Assembly: GCF_949628215.1 (NCBI RefSeq)
Contig: NC_134280.1
Location: forward strand, 14,581,795-14,645,794
Source of the DNA: Phalacrocorax aristotelis
Lineage: Eukaryota; Chordata; Aves; Suliformes; Phalacrocoracidae
Reading direction: 5' to 3'
DNA length: 64,000 bases
The notes under the pieces: model-generated
What the model was told of the DNA's origin: nothing
Seen by the model: only the letters and a program-made list of their open reading frames with translations
The model's database searches: none
Made by a program: the position numbers and the translations under genes
Shown here: piece by piece, positions 24,495-34,600 of the stretch
How positions within the stretch are numbered: position 1 is the stretch's first letter
Layout: the number at the start of each line of letters is the position of its first letter

Positions 24495-27400
24495 GTAGGT
24501 TTGCCCCTTTGCTTCTATATCAGAATTAAAGAGATTCTACATCCAGCTGTCATTAAATCAGGGATACTCAGTAGTTACCAGATTAAAGTCTGTCTGTCAA
24601 AATGATGGATAAACTGCATTTTGTTCATTGGGCAAATGGTGTGCGTTTGTTCCTGTGCAGGTGTTCCAGAAGGTTCAGGTCTTTTTGTTTTTTTTTTAAC
24701 CAGAGATACCAAGTCATTTAAAATACGCTAGTTCTAGCAAGGGATATCAAAGACATAGCTTTATTGACTCTTTAACACGGGAATAGTTTATGCATGTAAA
24801 AGCGCACAAAGGGAACAGAGGAATACAGCACCTCTTAAGACTGTATTAATCATGCACTATCGAATATGACACTTTAAGTCAAAAGTAACAGTGTCGTGTT
24901 CCCTGTTCAATGGTTGTTACTGGAATAAAACATAGAATTGTGCTCAGGTTCATGCTCGTGGATTAGTTGGGTTTTGACGTAGGTAACAGTATAGCCTCAA
25001 AATAAAAGCAGTAACAAGACTAATTTTTATTACATTTAAGTTTGCTAAATAGTAAAATGCACATATTTAATTCTGGGGGAAGCGCCTCAGTCTTCTGAAC
25101 TAACAGAGAGGAAAGATGACAAAACGCTTCATTTCCTCCCACTGACTCTGGCAGTGCAGCCAAATTCAAAGCCAATCTTTTCACCTTTTCCCTAATATTT
25201 ATGCATTGAGTGCCCCGCTGTCTTAACTTCAACTTTGGTTTATAGTGAGAAATGAATGGGAAATGCTGGATTGCTCAAGAGATGGTCCAGAAGAACTGGA
25301 AGAACATTCAATGGTGGCTTATAAGGTAGTAGACCAAGATTTGTGTTGTCCATATCCTAACATTTTATTTCCTGTTATGCAATGAAATAAAGCGCCATGG
25401 ATTATTATGTACTGAAATACTATACCCAGAAAATACTTTTATGTCAGTGCAATTCTGGAGGTAGCTGTACCAGTGTTTTGGAATCTTTCTGAATAAAGTG
25501 AGTATTTTAGCTTTGCAGCAGTGTGCAGCTCCCCGATTTCCTCAGTCAATGCTCACTACAGAACAGTAATACAAAGTAAAGACCTCGGCAGCACATTCTT
25601 TGACTTAGTTGTAACAGTTGCTCTGAATTCATTTGCATGATAAGCTACGGCATAAAAACATTCACTTAAGAACTTGCATAGAAGAGGGACGGGGGAGTGA
25701 AGGCAAACCAGAATTACAGCTGTGCCTGTCAGCGGAAAACAGAATTTAGGCTATCAGGAGCTGCAATGCAATGAAATCTTTATAAACATGCATAATCTAA
25801 TATTACCTGAGCAATGCCTCAGAGCTCCGGATCCGCCTCCCTCAAGCTGTCCCAGATGGATGAGGAAGTGAGTGGTTCTGGAATGCCGTCCCTGTTAAAA
25901 TAGCACAACGTTCATTGGGGTTTCGTATTGGGAGAGGATAGACGTGATTAAAAGTTGGTGGCTTTTTGTGATTGTCTCTTGAATTGTTAATAGATCATCA
26001 TATGTGTTATTGTTAATTATATTTTGGTGATGGCAGCCTTTTCATTTAAAAATTAGTTTAAAAATGATTTTTATGCTCTGTGCCTACCTGTAAGTGACAG
26101 ATACTTTTCCATTTCGCAGGGAACCCTCTGTATTTTCGGTGGGATGGTGGATTCTGCTTTCACACAAGCAAAAAGTCCTCTCTGGATATATGACATTGGT
26201 ATGATACACAATAGCCAGTCTGTCCATGGGCCATTCCAAGTCCGTCGGTACTAATACATAGTAAGAACCCAACTGTTTTCTGCTGCTTGTACCACAGCCT
26301 TCCCTAGGCTTTACAAGAAGTAACGTGTGTAAAACCATGTGAATATATTTCCCTTAAAATTAGGCAGTTAAGCTATTAAAGAATCAGCTTTTATTTTAAT
26401 TAGAAGGTATTTTATGGGAAAGTTTTGTGCATTTTAAGGTCTCGGAATTTCCATTCCTCTCCTTCCCTGAAATTTACTATTTGATTATAAGACCCAATAA
26501 TTATTACATATAATATTTAAAGGTTTTTTCCTTATGTTGTGTAAATTTTAAAGACCAAGCTCTTTGTTTTGTTATGGAGGAAAGCAGATCAGTAAAGTAT
26601 ATCTCATTTTGTATTTTTACTGAAGAAATAAACGGGCAACAGCAATGATGGAACAGGAAAAAACATGTATAATTAAATAAGAAGGTGCGAAATTAACATC
26701 AGCATTTCATAACACAGAGTTTTTTCCTAAGAACAGACATTTGGGATCTCTTAAGTGTGCATGCTAATAAAAGCAGTGCAAGATTTGATTTTAATAGTAA
26801 CATCATACACTCTATATTCTCCCTTTGGAAATACTGGGTATAGTAATGGCTGCTTATTTTGATGTCAGATGGAGGAGGAGGGGGAGAGAGAGATCAAATT
26901 CTTTTTGAGCAAGTAAATACTGTGGCAAGACCAAGATTTATATTTCCTAGCCTCTTTTGCTACTTCACTATGTAACCTTAAGTCAATGGGGTTTTTTTTA
27001 ATCCTTTCTTTGTTTTCCACCATTTGTCTGAAATACCTGCTGAAAGAACAGAGATCCTCAGATAGAATATATTTATAGGAGAAAACACCTATTACTCACA
27101 GTACTTATCACTGAAAATTGGGAATGAGTTATTTAAAATTTGTTGTGTGTCTAGTTTTTTCACAGTCATTATTTAAAATCTTTCCTGGCAAATATAGCTT
27201 TTTTTTTTTTTTTTTTTTTTAATGTAAGCTTGCACTGCTTTCTCATTGTGCCTCTGATGCCGGGTATCTGATATTTCTGTTCCTTCATGGTGATCATAGA
27301 TCAGTGATTTTTGACTGTTATTTGAGGACTACTTTTAAGGGATCTGTGAAAAGGAAAAAAAAAATAAGGCTGTTGTCATAAGGTCTACATAATAAATAGA

Positions 27401-30400
27401 AGGAGTGATACATCCATCAATAAATCTGGGGATTCTGCAAGTTCAGAAAATGCTGAAAATCGCAGATTATTTGTGCATTGTGAAAGTTAGCCTTGGGAAA
27501 CAGGAAATACAGTATGGTATCTCCATGATTCTGTATCAGACAAGGACACAGGAAAACATTTTAAACTATGTCTCCTGTAAGTCCCTTGGCGCTGCTGTCT
27601 TAGTGGGAAGTGGATTTCTTCATCCTTGTCAGTGGAAAACGCCAGGATGAGACTGACTTGAAAATTAGATCTGTGATTTGAAAACTTAATGTTGGAGGAG
27701 TGTCCTCTTGTGGTCTGGGATATAAACTGCGCTTTATTAAAACAATCCCCTAGATTCTGCAAGATGGACAGAGTGCCGTAACGTACCAGCAGAGACTGAG
27801 GTAAGGAGCCAGGAAGTGGTGAATGTGTGAATCAAATGCCTGTTGCTTTGTTGATTAAACAGATTGCTTTGAAATATGTTCCCCCAAACAGTTCCAATCT
27901 TATCTCTTCAGAGACATGTGGCTATACTTTATTTCTTTGCACTTTCAATAACTAAGGCTTTTTCCTTCTTTAAAACAGTGTTTAAAATACTGTTCTTGAA
28001 ATTTAAGTCCTATATAAGAAGTTAAGTCCTCTCCTTTACTACTGCTTCTGTTTTTCTGAAATCCTTACCAAGAAAGCTAATTTTAAATGGAATGTTGCAC
28101 CCATACATGAAGCCTCTCTTTTAAAAGTAGGGCCGCGAACACAGATTGGCAGTCGCACTAATAAATTTGAAATGTGAAGTGCTGCAGCATTTTTCATTTC
28201 TTCAGCCTCCACATGTGAACTCATCAAAATACTGCCACTTCTAAGTGAAACCTCAGCGGAAGCATTTATGGCTTGGTCTGATGAGATTGGTTTTAGGTCA
28301 CTACATGTAAAGAATGACTCATTTTTTGCTATTGAAACTTCATCCTCACAATGCTATGACACCATGAAATTGCACAAAAAAATTTGTGAAGATGTGACAC
28401 AGTTACTACTGTGGTTACCTGCGTTTGGTGGAGGAGTCAAGGAAAAGTTTGGGACTGCAGGGTCATTTGTGGGGGGAAAAAAGAAAGGTATTATATGGTT
28501 GGTGAAATTCTATGTACAAGAAATACCATGGAATTATGTATCAACTCCATCTTATATATAGGAGTAAATGGTTCCTTGTACTTGTCCTAAACTGAACATA
28601 GGAGCATGGCTTTCCTCCACCCCCCACCAAAAAAAAAGGGCTGTTTGAGAACAACCAACCAAATAAGAACAAAAGAACAAAACCAAACACTTGCTTTATA
28701 TTTTGTTTTGGCTTTAGCTGGGCCTCCCCAGGTTTGGGTCCACAAGTGCCAGCAGTGCTGAGGACTGCTGCGGATGCAGTGGGAACCACCTGGTTTCCTG
28801 CTGAGGGCCTGGGCGTAGCCTAGGACTTGTGGTGGGGCAAACCCACACCAAGCAACACGAGTGAGAGTTACTCTTGGGACTAAAGCTTCCTCAGCATGGA
28901 AAGGCTGCGCTTGATAGTGGAAAGGGCTACATCCCCCCATTCTATTCCCAAAAGTTGCCCGCTATATTTGCAACATGCCCTGAAACCACGCCTAGCAGTA
29001 GTTGTGAAAGCAGCACTACAGGTGTGAGTGCAGAGAGGGGAGGCTGTAGGCACGTGGTGGACTTAAAAAGAGAGGGTTGCTTAGATTTGAGAATGGTTTG
29101 TATTTGCATCCATACAAGCCGTCAGCGGTGTGTTTATTCTGTATTTTCAAAGAAGTTTAACACAACCCAAAGCAATGGTTTGCATTACTCGGGCATATTC
29201 CCGAGACGGACACTGCTACTGTCACAGCTTGATCTGTTAACAGCTTTTTGTCTTACTAAACTGTTTCAGGGCTCAGCACCAACTAACAGAAAAGGTCACA
29301 GTGCTGTAGTGTATGGTTCCAGCATGTGCATCTATGGGGGATACTTCGGCATCAGAGGCATTTCACAAGAGTTTTGGACTTTCCATTTTGGTAAGTTAAA
29401 AAGCACGATAAGGCTTTGATCCAGTGTAAAACGATGACTGCTGGAGGAAAGCACGGCGGGCTGTAGTAAGAAAATTCTTATTAGTAGAAGTGTTTTAAGT
29501 TAGTTTTGGGTTCTGTTTGGCAGCAATTAATTATGAATTCTGTCAAATTAATACCCAGCTGAAGTGAATCAGACTGCTATACTGGAAGGAGTTTGGCAGT
29601 ATTTGCCAGTTTTAGAGCTGAAAATCAGGGATAATGTGTTGTGCACTATTGACTAAATTCTTCAAGGATTACCAAAAACTTTCAGATGCAGCAGAGACCC
29701 TGATTTCAGCCTATTAATGCCGTCTTTTGAATCTCAGTTCTAGAACTGACTATGGGGAGCCAAACCTGACAGGAGATGGTTTCATTAGCATATTCATCGC
29801 TAATCTGGTGGTTGCAAACCAGATGATTCCCAGAGACTTCCTAAATGGATAGGTTTTGTTATCTGGTGGCCACTCAGTTGCTATTTTGAAATGAATGATG
29901 GGTTTATCTCATTCTTCATTCCCTCACAGGGAGAATAAGCACAGACATGAATGAAGGAATGTTTTTGTTGACTGATTTTTCCTCTTACAGCCAGAAATTA
30001 TCTTTCCATGTCAGAGTTAATGAATTAACAAAGCCATAGGAAAAACTGCTCTGTAAATAAAATTTCCATGGCATCTGTCATATAGCATCTGACATGTTCA
30101 TTACAAGTTTATTTCAAAACTGATATTTTAAATGCACTTTTTCAGTGTCAGAATTTAAGCTGCTAGGTTATATTATAATACGCTTAGAGCAGAAACCCTT
30201 ATTCTCCAACAGAATAGTTACTTTGGTCTTGAAATAAAGCCCTTCTCAAATACTAAGGTAAATTTGGTACATCTGTAAATTAATATTTTGCTTTCAGATA
30301 CAAGAAGATGGTTGTGTCTTTCCAGCCCACCTCACAGTACTGGCCCAGGACCTCGGCACGGCCATTCAGCAGTGGTTTATCGTACCGGCATGTACCTCTT

Positions 30401-31640
30401 TGGAGGACTGGTGGGGCTGAGTGAACAGAAGGACTTATGGAAGTGGGACTTTGTAAGCAGCAGCTGGTCCAACATCAGGACAAGGTAAACTCTACTACGT
30501 GTTACACTAAACGCAGAAAGAGAGAATTAGGCTTACCATCTGATACTGCGTGTAGGCAGAGGGGGAGATGTTGCCCTTTTGGCGATGGTAGGAACTGTTC
30601 AGATCAGGACGTAGTACTGCGGCCATCCCTGGGGCTCCAGCTGGCGTGTCTTGGAAGAGCTGTTGGCAGTGCATTGCTACAGCTGTCAGCAGTGTGATTT
30701 TGATGTCCCAGTACAGCTGTTCAGCAGTCGTTCTTTTGAGTCAAACGCAAATAGAGGCTAAAATCAGTGTCAGTTTCTTGTTGGTCTCCCCTTAACTGAT
30801 GGTTTCTCTTACATTTAGCCAAGGACCTCCCCCAGTCGTAGGTCATGCTTCAATAGTCTTCAAAGACTCTATGCTGATTTTTGGTGGAGGGATTTCAAAT
30901 TCCAGTCCTAATGATGACCTCTGGAAGTATCATTTCCATACGCAGACGTGGAAGAGGCTAAGTAGTACTACAAAGGCAAACTTTTCTCCTAAAATGTATC
31001 ACTGCGTCTTAGGAATTGGTGTTGATTTCCAAACTACCTCAGATTTCACTAATACATTCCCCAGCCATTGGAAGAGTGAGCAGAAAGATCGCCACCAGCT
31101 GGTGACCATCCCAAAGCACACTCGCTTTTGCAACTACTTCCGTCATCAGCCTGCATACCGAGCGTTCAGCAATGAGGAAAGCAATGCGATTGAAATGAAA
31201 ACCTTTAGCTTGCCTCTGGAGCCAGGGGGCTTTTGTGCATTTCAGACCACTTCAGAGGCAGAACTAGACCCAAACAGAGCAACAGGCATTTTGTCAAAGG
31301 ACAAGTCTCTCCATCTGTTTGTCTCTTCAGAAAAAGAGACTTTTGCTGCCACTCAGGTTGTGGGAGACAAGGAGGGACCCGACTACCAGCACGCGAGCGC
31401 AGTGGATGAAGTTAGCGGTGATACCAATGTGCTGCTGCTCATCGGGGGTAAACCTTTGTCCAGCTTCTCTGAGATCTCATTCTGGCAAATGGAGCTTGAT
31501 AGCTTGTGATTGCTTTGATTGCAAAGCGAAAGAATAAATTTCCACCAACGTGCCAGTAGGTGGTAAACCAGCTGCTTGCAACTGCCTTCAGTTTCCTATC
31601 AGCAGGCTGGGAGAAAAAAAAAATAAATTAAACTTTCTCA
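24232..31640 (+). CDS. Kelch-repeat protein gene, complete coding region, seven exons
   Basis: Seven + strand exons (coding 24332-31509) join with correct GT/AG borders and matching phases to give a 455-residue protein. It has six kelch repeats with Gly-Gly doublets at residues 39-40, 88-89, 146-147, 199-200, 248-249 and 435-436, each followed by a D/E-x-W or FW element. Six such repeats normally fold as one beta-propeller used for protein-protein contact. There is no signal peptide, transmembrane segment, BTB or BACK domain, so a soluble adaptor-type protein is likely. An insertion of about 140 residues (275-415) separates repeats 5 and 6. The start ATG follows an in-frame stop in the same exon (24245-24247), so the N-terminus is secure. 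It resembles KLHDC-type and RABEPK-type propellers in general, but I cannot name the orthologue. It is convergent with the - strand gene to its right. Confidence 0.9.
24283..24315 (+). promoter_or_regulatory. Upstream ORF in kelch 5' UTR
   Basis: A 10-codon ORF starts with ATG at 24283 and stops at TAA 24313-24315, 16 bases before the main ATG and out of frame with it. Such short upstream ORFs often lower translation of the main frame. The effect here is inference. Confidence 0.5.
25246..25325 (+). CDS. Kelch gene exon B (residues 55-81)
   Basis: An 80-base exon between tttatag and AAG|gtagta. It completes the phase-1 codon of exon A as Val and ends in phase 0. It encodes the tail of repeat 1 (NEWEML) and the opening of repeat 2 (EEHSMVAYK). 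Confidence 0.9.
26120..26198 (+). CDS. Kelch gene exon C (residues 82-107)
   Basis: A 79-base exon with acceptor atttcgcag and donor CATTG|gtatga. It encodes the GTLCIFGG core of kelch repeat 2 and the following PLWIYDI strand. It begins in phase 0 and ends in phase 1. Confidence 0.9.
27199..27220. repeat. 22-base poly-T tract
   Basis: An uninterrupted run of T in the intron between kelch exons C and D. No retrotransposed body could be recognised on its left side, so it is listed as a simple repeat. Confidence 0.9.
27754..27800 (+). CDS. Kelch gene exon D (residues 108-123)
   Basis: A 47-base micro-exon with acceptor aatcccctag and donor CTGAG|gtaagg. It encodes DSARWTECRNVPAETE, the closing strand of repeat 2 and a linker. 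Phases fit both neighbours exactly, which supports an exon this short. Confidence 0.87.
29270..29390 (+). CDS. Kelch gene exon E (residues 124-163)
   Basis: A 121-base exon with acceptor aaactgtttcag and donor TTTTG|gtaagt. It encodes kelch repeat 3: RKGHSAVVY, then MCIYGGYFG, then the EFWTFHF strand. The frame stays open about 400 bases upstream into the intron, but the strong acceptor sets the exon edge. Confidence 0.92.
30298..30484 (+). CDS. Kelch gene exon F (residues 164-225)
   Basis: A 187-base exon after tttgctttcag and before ACAAG|gtaaac. It encodes the DTRRW strand closing repeat 3 and a textbook repeat 4: RHGHSAVVY, MYLFGG, KDLWKWDF and a closing W. It starts in phase 1 and ends in phase 2. 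Confidence 0.93.
30819..31509 (+). CDS. Kelch gene exon G (residues 226-455, stop)
   Basis: The acceptor is ttacatttag; the stop TGA is 31507-31509. The exon encodes repeat 5 (GHASIVF, MLIFGGG, DDLWKYHF, W) and then a single large coding block. After repeat 5 comes a long insertion without kelch signature, containing a His/Arg/aromatic segment near HTRFCNYFRHQPAYRAF. Repeat 6 follows (QHASAV, LLLIGG, SFWQMEL) and ends the protein at ...ELDSL. All of the insertion lies in this one exon, so splicing cannot remove it. Confidence 0.93.
31533..31538 (+). terminator. Kelch gene polyadenylation signal (proximal)
   Basis: A canonical AATAAA begins only 24 bases after the stop codon and would give a very short 3' UTR. 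A second AATAAA lies at 31622-31627 inside an A-rich stretch, so two poly(A) sites are possible. Confidence 0.6.
31622..31627 (+). terminator. Kelch gene polyadenylation signal (distal)
   Basis: A second AATAAA within aaaaaaaaataaattaaac. It is followed by T- and TG-rich sequence near 31635-31650 that fits a downstream element. Use of this site is inferred. Confidence 0.5.
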
Positions 31641-31649
31641 TGCTTGCTG

Positions 31650-34600
31650 TGAACAGATTTTTTACAGCATGAACAAAACCTGGCATATATTTAAGTCACA
31701 ACTTGCATGTAAGTTGCAATTTCTGAGAGGAGCTTCTTGGAATGCTGCTCTTTTTGTTCCTTTTTCTTCTGGTCAGTTAATACCCTTTCAAATTGCAGCG
31801 TCTGACGCTGCCTTGAAAATCAGAACTACGAGTAACCCCTGCTGGCTCCATAACTGCCACGTGGGGTGCAAAGCTTGCTCATTTTGCACTGCCATAAGAA
31901 GTGTGCACCCGTAAAACCGTATTTAAATCAAGTTTGTGCACGTTAGGGGCATATTTGAGGGATTTGATGAATCTTAATGGCAACATTTTCTCAGCTGTTT
32001 AAGAATTTGTTTTCTTCAGAGAGCATTGTTTGCACAAGCTATTTGCAATGTGATGTGGCCTATAAAAAGAAGGAACCCAGCAGACAAATTAGCAAGTGAA
32101 ATCGAGAAGATTATTAAAGGATTGCATCCAACCCTGAAGAAGTGAAACCATGAGCCCCCCCTGAAAATCATACGCAGCATTAGACCAGAGGAAGCACGTA
32201 ACACCTGGAAGAACAAAACAGTGGCCCAGTGAATGCTGGGTGTAACGACTGAGCACAGGATCAAAAGGTTTTGACTTTCTATTGGAAAAAAGAGGAAGGC
32301 TTGACAGGAGAGACACAAAACAGAAGCTGTTATGACTGGTAGTTCAGGTTTTAGTCACAAAAGGGTTTCTGCTTTTCCATCTCTCTGTTTTGCCAACGTA
32401 TGTAGTATGTGTCATGCGTTTCCCCTCTATTCTAGTAAATCCTGAGTTTGTGTATGGTTTTTCTTTGTTAAAAACAAAAAGTACTTTTTTTTCCCAAAGG
32501 TAGTATTGTCCAGTGTTTCAAGCATTTATTTCCACAGAAGTTGCTAAGATACTGGCCTTCTGACTGAACTTCAGCCTTCTGTAAGAAGAGATGGTGATGT
32601 CTGAAACTAGTGGGAAGTGTTATTTAATACTTCTGAACATTTCAAAAGATCGCCTTTCAAAAGTTTCATAGGAATAATGAATTTTAAGTGAGAGTGTTTA
32701 CAGATCCTTCAATCACCTCTTCACAAGTAGCCATCACGTGACTTCAATAAGAAAACTGTAGATGAGTTTGCAAAAAGCTACTTAAGAGTTATTTGGACCA
32801 TTGTGACTTTTGTTTGGAAACAGAGGGGATTGCGTGCTGCCATGTGAATAAAGTCTGCTGCATTTCACGTCAGCGTGTGCTCGTTTTCTGAGCTTTCATG
32901 AATTTAGAAGATGTATTTACATTGTCAAAATGAACAAAGAACTTACCTTTCTGAACGAGGACCGTGCTCCTGCGAGCCCCGGTCATGTCATGGTACTTCA
33001 GCCAGCCTCGAGGGCTGCCCAGGCTTTCACTTTCCCCTCAAGAACGGGGAACTGCCCAGTTAGAGGAAGGTATGTTCGGAGAGGACTTCATACGGCGGCC
33101 GGGCTGAGCACATACAGAGCACTGCAGTCTTAAATCAGCAGCATGTTTTTCTTTCACTGGCTGACATGACTGTTTTGGCATTATCCAGAGCGCGCTGCTG
33201 TAGCATACAGGCTTTTATCTGGGCTTGGTGAGGGAAGGAAATTTAACTGGAAAGGGCAACAATAAACCAGTGATTTTCCAAGTCACACAAAGGCCTCCTG
33301 ACAGGTACAGGTATCCTGGGGATGTGCAAGAGCCCCAGGAAAATGCCATCCAGCCTCTGCCATTCCTTTCTTCCTCCCACCCGAACTCTCTTCCCTTTGG
33401 CAGCCCCTAGAAGGGTTTAACATTTACTTGGCGCCAACGGAGGCAGGACACGAGCCAGCCCAAAGGCGATGGCTTGGCACGGGGGAGGAAAAAGCAGCTT
33501 GCAGAACGTGCCCATCTCCCCCGTTTCCTCCCCTTGCCTCTGCCGGTGTGCCAAGTCAGGTGGCTGTACCAGTGCCTTTGGCACAACTCCAGCTTCTTCA
33601 CCCAAGAGAGCCTAACCTCTCAAACCGGGCCGACGCTGCAGGGGCCCGGCTGTTCCCCAGCCCCGTACAGGACACGAGTGAGCAGGAGCGTGAGGAGGGG
33701 CTGTGGCTGGAGAGGGGTGGGCTCAGGGCTTGCTTGCAGGAGGCTGAGCCGCAGTTAAGCCCCGATAATACCACAGAAGAGGAGGGAGCTCCAGTCCTGG
33801 AAGTGGGACTGTCTGCTAGGGCAGACTTGCTGAAGCCACCAGAGGCAATTTCTCCCCTTACTGACCCATTCCCAGGGTCTTTAACAAACAAGGGTGAGCT
33901 CAAGCTGGAAGGGAAGGGGTTCGGGATGTGAAGTGACTGCACACCGCAGCCACTCAGTGGCAGGAACACTCCTCTGCCTGGCACCCCAGTCCCTTCTGGG
34001 CATGTGTAACCCCGTATTTCAGGTATCCAAGACTTAGGCACACAGTCCTCGCTGCTCATACCTCTGCATTACATTTCCTGGGCCATCTTCCCTTTCAAAA
34101 CTCGCCAGTGCTATCAACTACACGTCACAGGGTTCTCAGAGCACCTCAAGGGGTTACGCTCCTGTTTTCCTGGCATGTTTTTATCCAACAGTCACCTTTT
34201 CACAGCCAGAGAAGAGTCTTTGTGGACGTTCTATTTCACTAACTGCTACAGTTACAGAGAGAATTAATCCCAGGCCCAAGTGAGTGACTAAAGGCTGCTG
34301 CCATCTGAAAGCTCTGTGGTGGCCTGCATGAAATAACGAATGGAATTACTCCAGCTAATGGCAACTATTTAGAAACAAAACACCATTTTTGGCTGAGCAC
34401 GGACTGAGGGGCTACCACTGAAGCTAGCTGTTTTAAAATATCTCCAAAAAAGAGGGAAGCTTGCATGTATTTGATATGCCCACAGCCTAATTCACTCCAC
34501 AGAAAAAAAAGCAAAGGATGCAGCATTCTTTTGTAATCTCACCCGAGACATGAGAAGCACTGTGGTATCATAAACCATATATAAGAGAGAACAAATCGAT

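Noticed and set aside
27199-27220. Poly-T run considered as the poly(A) tail of a - strand processed retrocopy
   Set aside because: No gene-like body or target-site duplication could be recognised beside it.
28874-29269. Long + strand frame running into kelch exon E
   Set aside because: It is intron read-through. Exon E has a strong acceptor at 29269|29270 and its phase matches exon D, so the upstream part is not needed.
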